A stretch of 64,000 nt of DNA from Elysia chlorotica (Eukaryota > Mollusca > Gastropoda > Plakobranchidae): contig RQTK01000345.1 of assembly GCA_003991915.1 (NCBI GenBank), positions 162,726 through 226,725 of the forward strand, written 5' to 3'. Below the pieces are notes generated by a model, which worked only from the letters and a program-made list of their open reading frames with translations, made no database searches and was not told the DNA's origin. Positions within the stretch are counted from its first letter, which is position 1, and each line of letters opens with the position of its first letter. Shown piece by piece: positions 10,800 to 23,960 of this stretch. Both the position numbers and the translations under genes were made by a program.

Positions 10800-12270
10800 C
10801 ACACGCCCACCAAGGAAAGAAAAAAATGCATTTTTTTTAAAAATGCTTCACAAAATGATATTCTCCTTGATTGGCCTCTTGAATTTTGATCGCTGGTTTG
10901 AAAAATCAAATCATATTTTTTTCTCCAATGCTTCCTCGACGAGGAAATGGTCAGTGAAAATTTGACCAGTCCGGAGATTGTGAGTTTACTCGCAGGCTAA
11001 AGCGACCCACACGCACGAACATGTCACCTCCGCCCAGTAACATTTTTGTGCTTTTCCGATTTCTTTTAATTATGAAAATAAACGATTGTGAAGACGAAGT
11101 GATTGAAAGAAAAATGTGTAATTTCTTTTCGGTTTTTTACGAGAATAAAAATCGGATGAAATAAAGATAACACACACAACATTGAGAAATTTATGATATT
11201 TTAAACACGAAAAAAACGAAAAGGGAAAACGTTTGAAGAAAAAAAAAATTAATAATGTAGTGGGTTTTTTTTAAATCTTATTATAATGGAACTAAGTCTT
11301 TGGTAAAGAGACTTTTTAGGGGGGTGGAGGGGGCATAAAGTTCTACAAAAATTTGCACTGCATTAGTAAAGTGTTATAGATTTACGTGGGCATAATAATT
11401 AAGCTATGCAAACAATTTTCTCATTTTAGCATATTGAATCGAAAATTGAGAAGAAAACCCTGAGCCATCCGAAATTTAAACGCACCAGTGACCCGGAAGT
11501 TTATTTAGGACAGAAACGAATCTAGCATAAATATAGATTTTTTTTTTAATTTATATTTTATAGTACGCAAATTTTACCGCGCACACTACCCCGTCTCATT
11601 CGAATGTTTGGTCAATTGTAAAACCAGAGGATAAGATCAAGCCTACTTTAAGAAACAAGTATTATCATGTTGTTCAGTTTTTTACGACTTATAAAACTGT
11701 CCAAACAAAAGATTATGAAATAGCAATCAAACACAAACACGAGAAGAGAGTCCTTATCACATAAGAGTTGCTGCACCTCTCTGTAAAATCATTGTTATTT
11801 TTAAAGTTATATTTGGTACTGGAGGGACATAATTTTGAGCTATAGTACACTTCAAAATGTATCTGTAATCCTTCAACATTGTCCATCCCACAATTACCAC
11901 GAATTTAGAAAACTATTGTAGACAATCATTCATTTTAAATTTTTTTAAAAACCCAATCAAATGATTTTTAGGCAGACAAATTAATGCTAACCCTTCTGCC
12001 ACATTAGCTCAAAGATAACAACCATATTATTGTGCTTTATTATTTACTATAAACAAAAAGATTTGATCGCTTGCTTTCGAGAGATTCGAAGAAACCGTAC
12101 AGTCAGAGTTAAGAAAGAGGAAAATTAGGGACAGCAAAATACGGAAGACTATAATTTAGAAGAGGAAAAAAAACATTGAAGGAGGCGTAACACAGCAGGC
12201 TATCCTGGATACATAGAATCATTATCTACTGTTTGAGTGTTTGTGTTTGTACAATGTAACATGTGAACAC
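10800..12270. other. Non-coding, AT-rich, nothing recognised
   Basis: Homopolymer-rich single-copy DNA with no supported open frame. Confidence 0.5.
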
Positions 12271-12440
12271 AACACGGGAGTCATTAGGCTATCGGGGCGC
12301 TAACTGCCACCCACGCGCGGCCACAATTACTGCGTGACCTGCCAGATTAATTAAACCCGCAGCGCTTCAGTAACTAGGAGATGGCCGCAGCTTTCCAATG
12401 ACGCGGCTTAGCACCAAAGCGACTCGCTCTCACTCAGAAG
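12270..12440. other. GC-rich block in AT-rich surroundings
   Basis: About 170 bases with several CpG, an ATTAATTAA core and CGCGG motifs. No open frame was recognised. It could be a regulatory element or a non-coding exon. Confidence 0.25.
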
Positions 12441-12566
12441 TCATTGCTACTCTCACAGTTTTCTATGGACAAGCAAAACGTGTTCTGAAACTTTGATGGA
12501 CAAGCAAAACGTATTATGAAACGAATGAGTGTTTTTCTTTTCGTTTGTTTCTTTGTTGTTTTTTTT

Positions 12567-12720
12567 TTGTTTTGTTTTTTTTTCTTTTTTTGTTTAGTGT
12601 GGTGTGGTGATATTTTAACATTCACCANNNGCNATTAGGCTGTATCATTTTTGTTTTGTTTTTTTTTCTTTTTTTGTTTAGTGTGGTGTGGTGATATTTT
12701 AACATTCACCATGAGCGATT
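12567..12720. repeat. 84-bp tandem duplication spanning ambiguous bases
   Basis: A poly-T-rich block, GTTTAGTGTGGTGTGGTGAT and ATTTTAACATTCACCA, then GC.ATTAGGCT, occurs twice with an 84-bp offset. Ns at 12628-12630 and 12633 sit in the first copy. A 29-bp duplication (GGACAAGCAAAACGT) lies just before it at about 12467-12520. Confidence 0.9.
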
Positions 12721-13770
12721 AGGCTATATCGCAGTCGGATTGTGAGATTAATTTTTGTTGGTGTGGTAAACGGAAATAAATTTCTTAACATCTTATGTTG
12801 TTGTTGTTTTTTAATGGATTTGTACACGTTTTTTTCCATTCACTCCAACTCACAGAGAAAGCACTTGCACTGGTCATAACTATGCTGGAAGTCGAAGGTG
12901 TCACATTGTCTTTGCAATTAAAATACAAGTAATCTTTAATAATTTAGTTTATAAATGTACAATGGACTAAAATTGACATTACCCTAATTTATTTTCGGTG
13001 AACCAGCAAATGTTTTCTTCCGCCATAAACAAATAACGTTGAGAAATTGAATTTTTTTTTATAATACTCCCCCCCCCCACCAGCCCACCTTTTTTATGGT
13101 GAAGATGGCTACGTAAACAATGTTTGTGACTTTTTACTTGTTCGCCCTTTAATGTGATATTTTCTACGAATCTTAGTTATCGCTTAACGATAAAACTTTG
13201 AATTAAGGTGTACAAAGAATTGCAAAATGTTAAATAAAAAAGTAGATGTACACTGAATGAAAGTACAAAAAGAGTAAAAGTGAAAAGAAAAAGTAGTTAT
13301 TTAAAATGTTAATAACGTTGAAGAGAATGTTAAACGTTCGGAAACCTTGATGAGAAACAAGCTACAGAACTGTAAGAATAGGAAGTGCTAGTCTTCTCTT
13401 TGTAAAGATAAACACGGAAAGATGAACACACGAGAATAGAGAGTCTAAGTAAGAGGGAAGGCACATATAGACAGATAGACAAATAGATAAAAAGACGTGT
13501 GTGGGTAGAGAGAGACTGGCAAGGCTGCTTTGCAGATCAGACGAGGCGAAGCCATGAAGGCAAGGGCAGCATTGATTCCGCAGTGTTTTATTGACTCGGG
13601 CAAAGCCCAGACGTGTCAGCCTCCCCGCCATTATTGCCGATGTACCTCTACAAGGGAAAATCGATAAGAAATGATCGAGGGAAAAAACCGTCCGGGCTTG
13701 AGTCCACTCTTTGTTGGCACTGCTCTATCTCTGGTTCCATACACTCACGTCGTCCCGGGACGCCTGCCCA
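12721..13770. other. Non-coding, mixed composition
   Basis: AT-rich to about 13490, then a modestly GC-rich patch at 13510-13770 with no recognised exon. Confidence 0.45.
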
Positions 13771-14246
13771 GCTAGCGCTCTCTCTGTTCCTCTCTGTCTC
13801 TGTCTCTGTCTCTCTCTGTTTCTGTCTCTCTCTGTCTTTCTCTGTTTCTCTGTCTGTGTCTCTGTTTCTCTGTATCCCTGTCTCTGTCTCTCTCTGTTTC
13901 TGTCTCTCTCTGTCTTTCTCTGTTTCTCTGTCTGTTTCTGTCTCTCTGTTTCTCTGTTTTTCTCTATCCCTGTTTCCGTCTCTCTCTATTTCTCTGTATC
14001 TTTTTCTCTGTCTATATCTGTTTCTCTCACTCTCTACCTTTGCTCTCGTTATGTCTCAATTTCTGTATCTTTCTCCCTTTCTCTATATATATCTGTCTCA
14101 AGCTCACTCTCTATCACTCACCCACTTTCTTTCTCTTTCTCTCTTCCCCTTCAACCTAGCCTTCCCCCTCCTCCAAGCCCCCCTTTCTCCCACCTCTCCT
14201 ATCTCTCTCCCTCTCTCTCTCGTTCTCTCTCTCTCACTCACTTTTT
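13771..14246. repeat. Degenerate CT-rich tract (TCTCTGTCTCTG type)
   Basis: Nearly 480 bp of pyrimidine-rich strand with TCTCTGT variants. It includes a roughly 66-bp internal duplication (GTCTCTGTCTCTCTCTGTTT). The long Ser/Leu/Cys frames are not genes. Confidence 0.95.
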
Positions 14247-14706
14247 AGGGATGCCCAATACATTCTGGACAATTATGCAACTGCCCTTGTCATACTGACT
14301 ACTACTCCCCTCAGCTTATTCCCAAAATCTGCCCTTTCCTCGTGAAAAACGCATTTTTTGTTTCGCTCGCTAGACATTAATTATATTCATACAAGACTCG
14401 GGATTCTTCTGTTATTTTTTTTCATATTTTAACAATACAAGCCCATGCACCCTCATATCGATCCCTTCTACATAGTGATCTTATATATTCGATATTCCTC
14501 TATCTTCCCTTTACCTTTGTCCATTCCACCCCCTCCCCCACTAAACATTATATTCAATCATCTAAAACAAATTTCTAAACACATCGCTGGGCATTTTTCG
14601 GGAAAAATATTGAAAGCCAAGAGAAAGCAGGTTAAGATTTACACGGAATATCTGAGTGGGAAAGATTGCATTATCCATTCCTTCCATATGAATCTAAACC
14701 GTACAT

Positions 14707-14860
14707 TCCTTAACTGAAATTATTGCACTGGATTGAGATATAGCGTTAATGGAGTAGGTAAAGCGGTGCTATAAGTTTAGACTCCTTAACTGAAATTATT
14801 GCACTGGATTGAGATATAGCGTTAATGGAGTAGGTAAAGCGGTGCTATAGGTTTATACTC
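14707..14860 (+). repeat. 76-bp tandem duplication
   Basis: TCCTTAACTGAAATTATTGC to GCGGTGCTATA is repeated once with a 76-bp period and only a few differences. Confidence 0.95.
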
Positions 14861-15303
<443 letters not shown>

Positions 15304-15328
15304 NNNNNNNNNNNNNNNNNNNNNNNNN
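15304..15328. other. Assembly gap (25 N)
   Basis: A run of N after the GATA array. Confidence 1.
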
Positions 15329-16540
15329 TAAATTGACACAGGAAAAAGGTTAATAAGTAGAAACATTCAAAATACGTAGAAGGATATGTGGACAGAGATG
15401 CAGATTTAGAGACTGGCAAATAGATAGACAAATATATATCTAGATGGATGTATAAATGTAATATACGTATTCAGAGATATACAACGGAACAGAATTGATG
15501 GTTAGAGGGCGTGTCGGGTTAAAAAAATATATCTATATAATTAGGTACGTATATATCTTTGAAATGATTGTTACAAGGTATATTTTAGAATTGGTTTCTG
15601 AAGGTGTGTCGAGAGTTGTCAAACTAATTAATGTACGATGAGTGTCCAAACAATTAAAACTAAAGATAATAAACCCCGAGATATTTTTTAAAATCTGAAA
15701 CAATTTTTCTTCATTTATGACTCTCTTTACCTATTCATTTTTTTTCATCTCACTGTTTCCTGTTATTTTCATCTCACTGTTTCCTGTTATTCATAAGTTT
15801 CATTTTCATTACTACAGACATTCCTTCTACCCTACCTCCCACTCCATATTTAATCCTATTCTCATTTTCCTCTTTAAAAACGACCTGTACTTTTTTTTTA
15901 AATCCACCTACACGAACGCGCTGAAACCGTATTTTTAACTATTTTTAAAAGTTTTTTTTTACGCCGAGACAATAATTGTTGTAATCCTGAGAATGAGACT
16001 GCAGAGGACTGGAGCGTACAGAGCTGCTGCGATGTTAGACAAGCCTCAGAGCTTATTGATTTTTAGAAATGTCTGACCGACGCGTCGTTTTAGAGCTACT
16101 ATAACCCAAAAATAGGCGTGGAAAACAAAACACACTATCACTTGGTATAAATAGAAGATCTGAAAGAATTGAAAGTAAAAGACCAAAAGGATAAATATTT
16201 ATTCCTAGATTATTGTGCAAAGAAAAGTACTATTAAAGAAAGAAATGAAATGTAACTTAGTTGCCTAGTCTAAAAAAAATAAGTATTATCTCTGTTGGCA
16301 ATAACATAGCGAAGCACACACATATTCCTATTTCGGAAGTTAGCAATGTCCAATAAATTTCCAATCTTTTGATTAAAAAAAACAACAATACCAAGTACCG
16401 ATCTTTCTTATTTTACAGAAAAAGGGATATGGACCGTATGAAAAATTGTACATCTAGTGATAGAAAAGCTTTCAGAAAAGACTTTGCCCATTTATAAAAC
16501 TTTGAAATTTAAAAAAATCTTTTAGTGCGGCGGTAATTAT
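15329..16540. other. Non-coding, AT-rich
   Basis: It holds a direct duplication of TCATCTCACTGTTTCCTGTT at 15747-15795. Otherwise nothing is recognised. Confidence 0.5.
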
Positions 16541-16557
16541 TTCTCTCTCCCCCCCCC

Positions 16558-16619
<62 letters not shown>

Positions 16620-16672
16620 GTTCTCTCTCTCTCAATATCTATCTATCAATCTATAAATCTATCTATCTCTCA
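16541..16672. repeat. CT microsatellite with CTAT tail
   Basis: A C run, then (CT)n to 16616, CT again, then degenerate CTATCTAT units. Confidence 0.95.
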
Positions 16673-17450
16673 ATTTAGATGCGAGCTGTTGGTGAATACT
16701 CATGTTCATTAATCTTTGCGTATAGTGATCTACCCATAGAGAACACTCATCAAGAAGTGTCACCTTGTCTTTATAGCTGTCACCAATCCTAGTGCTTTAG
16801 GTAATTGGAAACCAAGGGGTGAATTTTAAAGCCAAGTAAGTTTTACTGTTATCAGCGAATGCCTGAAAGTAGCTTAAACTGAATTAAAAGCTTAAGTTTA
16901 CGATTGCTATAAAGTCCCTCCATATTAAGCTCTAAAATTAATAATGGCTAAATTAAATAAGCACCAAGTTGGCTCTGGCACAACTATCCATTAACGGATC
17001 GGAGTGAAAACGATGGGAAATTAATTAACGGAAAAAGTAAACATTGCAGAGCTCTATGGTTGTGTTCTCAAGACAATTCTACAGCTTTCAAAAGTCGAAG
17101 AAAGTAGGGGAAATCGAAACGATAAAAAAGGATGGTTGCCACAGACGTCGTGTGAAAGAAAAGATTCACATGGCCGTTGATTCCTTAAATAGGTACCGTT
17201 TACGTGTTTACGTCAAAGCCAGTTATGGCAAATTCAAAGAACACACCCCACATTCACGTGGTTATTCAGTGCAAACAATTATTGTGGCCGTAGAGATCGG
17301 ATTTTCCCGACTTCCTGAGGACACAAACCGGGAAGGATTTATATAAGGTTTCTGGAGTGCTAGATTACGCGATATGATGAAGGAAAGGGAAAAAGAGGAT
17401 TGAGACAAAGAGAGTGCGAGAGTAAGAGTGAGTGTGTTTGTGTGTGTATG
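16673..17450. other. Non-coding with one open frame of no known family
   Basis: A 100-codon frame at 17044-17346 (plus) is basic and shows no motif or splice context that I recognise. Confidence 0.4.
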
Positions 17451-17451
17451 T

Positions 17452-17466
17452 AAGAGAGAGAGAGAA

Positions 17467-17516
<50 letters not shown>
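17452..17516. repeat. GA microsatellite
   Basis: (GA)n with a few AA interruptions. Confidence 0.95.
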
Positions 17517-17517
<1 letters not shown>

Positions 17518-18550
17518 TCGAAGTAAATTATACGGAAATGTATAAAGGAGTTGTATAAATGGCTGAAAACAGAGGTAGATTCGTAGGCGAAAGACAGAGA
17601 TTGTTAGATGTATAGGTAGGTAGAATTTAGATAGATGGGTGGGTGGACATGGACGGATAAATATAGAAAAATTATAATTATGGGCCTTAAATTTAAAAAA
17701 AAGGAGAGCGTGAGTCTGTTTCTAAGAAAAAAAAGGCAAGTCGAATTTCAACACGTATAATACTTTCTGTGCCGAATTACATAAAATACGGGTAGGAGAG
17801 CAACGTCCAAAAAAAGGAAACAAAAAAGGTGAATCATAAGGAAAGCGCAATCAAGCACCGAAAGAGAGGTGGGTGAGGGAAGGTGGTAGACTAAATATTT
17901 GCATTTATTTCTAGTCAAGCATTACATCAATTCCTGTTCTAAGCAATGGCAATCCGAGTCCAGGCTGAAGGAGCCACGTTTTATCCCCATCGATCCGCCG
18001 AGACGTTGCATCAAGCGGCCTCTTTTGTACATGAAATATTCGGAGTGGGAGGGGGGGGGGAGAGGGGAGAAAGTGGAGCAGAGGGGCAAGTGATACAACG
18101 ATGGGCTCCCCATTGGGCGTACCTAATTCAAACCCAAGATTGGACAAACTGTATGTTTTTGGCATTACGTTATCGGCTGAGACAGTTCTGGCAGCTCACA
18201 CTGTCTGCAACACGTAAACTCGTCAGACATTGCTAATGGGATCCGTCCGCGATATAGCCTAGTTCTGACAGTGGTCGTTGGGAAAGCAACAAGAAATATT
18301 CAAATTAAGATTGCTATATATAAGATATATATATATATATTGTTTTGTTGTTGTTGTTAAATCTGTTCAATGTACACAACATCGTCTCGGTGCTGAGGTT
18401 AGTTTGTCAAATAAGCTAGGATCAGTTCCTCGTTGTTAGGAAATGGCGTCCTAAAGTCTCTATTTTTCCATCGAGTGAGTTTGATTGCCTGCTCATAATA
18501 AACACTGAAGGTTTAAGTTGAAAACAGATTTTGTCAGATAAAGATGGAAC
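17517..18550. other. Non-coding, with a G run and AT repeat
   Basis: It has overlapping short frames around 17900-18236, a run of eleven G at about 18050 and a TA run at 18325-18341. No gene is recognised. Confidence 0.45.
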
Positions 18551-18859
18551 GAGAGAGAGAGAGAGAGACAGAGAGACAGAGAGAGAGGAGGGGAGGGAAA
18601 GAGGGAGGAGATATTTATAGAGAGAGATAGAGACAAAGATACAAAGAAATGTCTAAAGACAGTCAGAAAAAGATAGAAAGGTAGACAAACAAACAATGGG
18701 AGACAGAAAGAAAAAAAGAAAAAAGAAAGAGAGAGAGAGCGAGAGAGCCAGAGAGAAACAAAGACAAAAACAGTGATGGAAAAATAGAGACACAGACAGA
18801 CAGACATACATACATAGTTATATTCAGAAAAAGAGAGAGAAAAAATGTAGATATAGAAG

Positions 18860-18954
<95 letters not shown>
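18551..18954. repeat. GA-rich tract with a long perfect GA core
   Basis: Degenerate GAGA/GACA/AAAGA units lead to about 40 perfect GA units at 18866-18945. Confidence 0.96.
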
Positions 18955-20880
18955 CAAGAGCCGTGTGTAGGAGGGGTTTAGCGTCTATATTTAATCTGGT
19001 GTGGAACAAGACGCGTAATCAGCCCCTTGGGATCCCAAGATTGTTAGTAAATGGCGCTTATGATTCACTTAAGAGCCATCAGGATATATATTTGTATAAT
19101 TTCGGAATAAACCAGGCATGTGTTAAAATTGCCTTCTTTGGACAACAGGATTCAAGGAATGGACATGGAGAGTTCGTTAGAAATGATGATGGTTTTTTCG
19201 ATAAGAAATCTGAAATACAGCTTCTGTAGAATAGGCAAATATAAATTGTTAATTATCTGTACAAAAAAAACCTAAAAAAAACTTAAAATAAAAAAGTATA
19301 TAAGAATTCAAACGCGACTTGTGTGAAGCTGCAAGTTCAATGGACTGTAGGAAATTTACCAAAGTATTACATTCAATTGTTGGATGTTGTTACCCTATGT
19401 GGGTCGCGTTTTTTCAAACGAGTGGTCACCGTTGAAAATGCACCAAATCATACAGTTTACAAGGTTTTTTCTTTTAAAAATTCGCGCGATATGATACATA
19501 ATTATGCAGATTATAACAAGCAGAAAACGGTTTAGATGTGACTAATAATATCCGGCAAAAGTGATTTTTCTCTTAACTTTCTCCCGCTTAAATTCCCCAT
19601 AAGGTGTCAGGAAAGTTCCTAATCGGCGATGGCACATCCAATATGTTGCCTTGCATAAAACTGTATAAAAGAGCCAGCTTCACTCAAAATATGCCTTTTT
19701 ACGCGCCTTGCTTATTAGCCTAGCAATATTTATTGATATAATTAATTTTGAATCTAAAGACTTTTACACAACTTATATGCTCTGTAGCATCCAAAAACTG
19801 GCCTTGGAGGGTTTGTTTTAAAAGATTTTCTTATAAATTATAAGTTTGTTTTAACTACTGATAAGACATATTGTGCTTGTCTTAAGCGACTTATTAGAGT
19901 ACATATGATCCTATTTAGATTTTACCGTTTTCTGGGTAACATGTATTTTGATTTGATTTTATACAACATTATTTTTACACTGTGTACGCCATTATAATGA
20001 TGAACGTTCTTGTTTTCTCATTGAAACACAATTTATCTAAAAATTCTAACGATTACTCATTCTAAATTGTAGTAGTTACAAAAACTTTCATCTGCAAATA
20101 ATTATTATGAATTCTCATTGACTTTAACGAATGCGGTTTGTACACAGATGATTATAGAGTTTCCAAGTGTTCATCAGAAGTCTTTTGGCTCATGACATTG
20201 AAATACATTTTTTTTCTGGGCTCAATTTATGAGGGCATTATAAAAGGCATGGGCTATCCACTTTCATTTTACTAACCATTTTAATGTCATAGTACACCCT
20301 CATAATAGCAGGACAATTTTTATATTTTGTTAAGTACGAGTATTGTAATTCAGATGTCATGAGTCTTCTCAGTGATATGTAAAAAAAACAACAACAAAAA
20401 ACTCTTTAGTACTCTCCGAAATATCGTATCTAATTAAAAATGTACGACAATAAAAAAACACCAAGGAACGTTGTTTCATGAAGAGTAAACATTAAAACAA
20501 AAACGCAAAAGGCAACGGGAAAAGAAAGTGATAGCCTTGTGTACATAAAGAGAATGAGGATGGGGTCGAGGAGTGAGTGAAAGATTTTGCAAATTCTCTG
20601 AGGAGACTGGGCAGATTTTTTTTTGTAAATATTGATGAGGAGAAAATGAAAATGTGTCTATATATCTTCGTTTGAGTCATACACTTCGGACCCAATTGAA
20701 ATGGCTTGTTTGGAACCACATTGTGATAAGTTAGCTGGCTGGATTCCAAACTCTAACCGTCGTACATCACTACACTATGCTATATCTTTAACCTCTACAA
20801 CACAAACACAGAGCTGGGATAGCAGGACCTGTGGCTCAGCCGATTTTTGGGGGTGGTTTTGAGACATGGAATATTTTTCT
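18955..20880. other. Non-coding, AT-rich
   Basis: Frames at 18963-19229 and 19323-19535 have no recognisable domain. Confidence 0.45.
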
Positions 20881-20914
20881 CTAAGAGAGAGAAAGAGAGA
20901 GAAAAGAGAGAGAG

Positions 20915-20956
<42 letters not shown>

Positions 20957-20966
20957 AGGGGGTTAG
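20881..20966. repeat. GA microsatellite
   Basis: (GA)n with AAGA and GCGA interruptions. A second purine-rich patch follows at 21060-21170. Confidence 0.95.
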
Positions 20967-21268
20967 AGAGAAATGGGCAAACATACAGTGAAATAATCAG
21001 CAGTCGGATAGAGAGACATATAGAGAGATGGGGATAAAGTCATGTGCAAAGGGATCCAAGAAAAAATGTAAATTGGAAGAGAAAGAAAGAGAGAGACAGG
21101 GGGGGGAGGAAGAGGAAGATGAGACAAAGGGAAAAAGGGCGAAGGAGGAGGAGGAGGAGACAGAGGAACACGGACTTCTGAAGAATTATTTTAGCAATAG
21201 GAGGTGTCAAATTAACCTGCAAAAATAGTAGTAGGCGGATACGTGCTCAACATATAATTATATTAATT

Positions 21269-21320
21269 TACAAACTACATGTATTGAAAATGAGTCAAAC
21301 TACATGTATTGAAAATGAGT
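21269..21320 (+). repeat. 25-bp direct duplication
   Basis: CAAACTACATGTATTGAAAA plus TGAGT occurs twice, back to back. Confidence 0.9.
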
Positions 21321-21979
21321 CTTAGGCTAATAATGACGAAAGAACAAAAGATTTATGACAACAAAATGTATATTTTGTTTTGCATCAATAACACGGGAAG
21401 TTTACTATTTTGCCGCAAGTTGTTTGATAGGTGCTTGTTTAGATCATGTATGGTAAATTACAGGCTTTTCATTTACTTTTCCACAAGAGATGCAAAGAAA
21501 AATGCTTTGTTTTTGTTGCTTAACTTCAGTGCTCCACTTTTCATGTTTTCCTCATAATTGTGCGAAATCTCGATCTCGAGGCAATAGCTGAAATTGGAAG
21601 AAAATCGTATTTCCCGCTGCATTTCTTGGACAATGTACAAGGAGCAAAGCGCCTTCACAAATTTTACCTGCACTTGGCGTAAAGTATACTAGATCTAGGG
21701 ATGTGAATTTTATAGAGTCAACCAGTTTACATCAAAGAGCAAAATTGATATAAAAGGTCGTGGTTCAAAATCCCAAATATTTTGTGCGGGATAAAGAAAA
21801 GGGGATATGACGGAGGAAAATATTCTATCCCTGTCTCTCGTATGGTGCGAGAGCGTAACTGGGATCCCTTAGTGAAAGTTTGAATCCCTTGCCATTGTGT
21901 ACTGTACGAACGCGTCCGTTTCCGCATTTTAATAATTACGTCTGGTAGTTGATCTAGCGTAGACCATTGCAAATGAATG
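21321..21979. other. Non-coding, nothing recognised
   Basis: Short open frames only, none with a known motif. Confidence 0.45.
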
Positions 21980-22329
21980 CACTGAGACCGCAAATACACC
22001 GTCATGGTAGCTTACGAAAGGTCGTTATCCATCTTTGTCGCATATGTTTACATGTCGTAATCTTTCCTTGTCGGATATTTTTACATGTCGTAATCCGCCC
22101 GTGTCGCATATTTTTAAATGTCGTAATCCTCCAGTGTCGCGTATTTTTACATGTCGTAATCCTCCAGTGTCGCATATTTTTACGTGTCGTAATCCTCCAG
22201 TGTCGCGTATTTTTACGTGTCGTAATCTTTCCTTGTCGCATCTTTTTACTTCATGTTGTAATCCTTCCTTATCTCATATTTTATGACGTGTCGTAAGCTA
22301 CGACAACGTTGCATTTACGGCTCCTAGTG
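21980..22329. mobile_element. MITE-like element with inverted ends and internal 33-bp repeats
   Basis: The ends are imperfect inverted repeats of about 40 bp. The left reads CACTGAGACCGCAAATACAC and then GTCATGGTAGCTTACGA. The right, on the opposite strand, reads CACTAGGAGCCGTAAATGCA and then ACGTTGTCGTAGCTTACGA. Between them lie about eight copies of a 33-bp repeat (22021-22288). No transposase is encoded. No clear target duplication was seen. A second element with the TAGCTTACG core lies at 33.5 kb. Confidence 0.65.
22021..22288 (+). repeat. 33-bp minisatellite, about 8 copies
   Basis: The unit is GTCGTAATCCTCCAGTGTCG followed by CATATTTTTACAT. Six units are exactly 33 bp; the last two carry small insertions. 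Because 33 is a multiple of three, several frames stay open on both strands, but the repetitive Arg/Ile/Phe/Cys peptide is not a real protein. Confidence 0.97.
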
Positions 22330-22835
22330 AAACCTAGCCCTAGTTTTTTATTTTTCTTCGAGTTTTAGATCGAAGCAGATATTAGCAGATTCAGCAGTGG
22401 ATCATGACCATTTTTAATTCATTACTTTTTTTAAATATTTAAATAATATGTTGAGGATCAGCAGTGAGCGTTTCAATTCTTTTCGATATAGATTTTATAC
22501 TCAGAACGAGAAAGACCAAAACTAGCAGACGTTGTTTGGTCTAGCTATTCCTCATTACACCCCAAGCTTTCAAAACTGAGACGTGCATAGTTACTAACAA
22601 ATAATGATAATGATAATGGTGGCAAAATCGAGACTAAATCCATCGGTACTCTAAAGTTTGAAAAGCTTTTCATGTCTATGTCGTATCAAGTTGACTCCTT
22701 CATATGTGTTTATGTGCATCTGCCCCCTTCTTTTCGGAGTTCTTAATCCCGGGTTTTTTCTGCTGGACCTCTTTAAAAATGCCATTTTCCTTCAATTTTT
22801 TTTATGCATATCTCGTCTTTCATTTATCTCATATG

Positions 22836-22837
<2 letters not shown>
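22330..22837. other. Non-coding, nothing recognised
   Basis: AT-rich spacer with an AATGATAATG patch near 22600. Confidence 0.45.

Positions 22838-22892
<55 letters not shown>
22838..22892. repeat. CT microsatellite
   Basis: About 25 CT units with a single TTT interruption. Confidence 0.95.
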
Positions 22893-22894
<2 letters not shown>

Positions 22895-23427
22895 GTGTGG
22901 TAGCCGATGTATTGCGAGGGCTATCCACCATTCTAGCAAGATTTTTTACCGAGTACTGCCGAGTGGGCGGCCATACTGAGAACGTCACAACTAAACACAC
23001 ACACAACCACACAGAGACTTGTGAGCCAGGTATACTATTAGGCAACCGCTTGTTACAGAGGACTTTTTGTAGTTCCCTATTACTAGGGAATAAGAGCCAA
23101 CTGGGCATTGGCTGCTAAGCAACGCCGGCAAGGAGCCATTAATCAAGTTATTGAACATGAAAAGAAGTTATGACTCTTTCAGGCAAAAAAAACCTAACAA
23201 AACCAAACCAAAACAAAAACATGGGTATTTCTTTATCACTAGCATTCATATCAGAGAAAAGACTACATTGAATACTGTTTTTGAAGAAACTTCTTTTCTT
23301 TCTTTATGTCTTACTTGCTCTTTAACTGCTTTTGTGTAGTCTTCCTGTTAAAAAGCGCATGTAAAAGATATTGAAAGTGAGAGTGATGTATGGACACATA
23401 CAAATTAGTAGATTAATATAAACATTT
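22893..23427. other. Non-coding, nothing recognised
   Basis: Short frames only. An ACAC-rich patch lies near 22995. Confidence 0.4.
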
Positions 23428-23628
<201 letters not shown>

Positions 23629-23960
23629 AAGTATATTGAATGATTGAGTAAGTGAGATATTCAAATTGTTTATAGAATATGTAGTAAACAGATTATACAT
23701 TAAAGGGATTATCTTTGCTGTTATATGTGGCACAAAAGAGCAACTGCAAAATAATCGCGCATCAACATAACTTACAGCAGTGACGTAGCCCGACACCAGC
23801 GGTGCCTCTGGTGATGCAGGACAAAACAGCCCTGGCAAGCGGCCAGGGGATCACTCGCCTAGCCCTGGCTCGGGTCAGGTTACCACACGAGCTAATTACA
23901 CTTGACAGTGGACATAACCGACCATGACTGCTGGGCCTCGATCAATCAGTTACGGGTGCA

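Noticed and set aside
22002-22296. Repetitive Cys/Arg/Ile/Phe proteins on both strands
   Set aside because: They come from a 33-bp minisatellite, whose period is a multiple of three, so frames stay open on both strands without selection.
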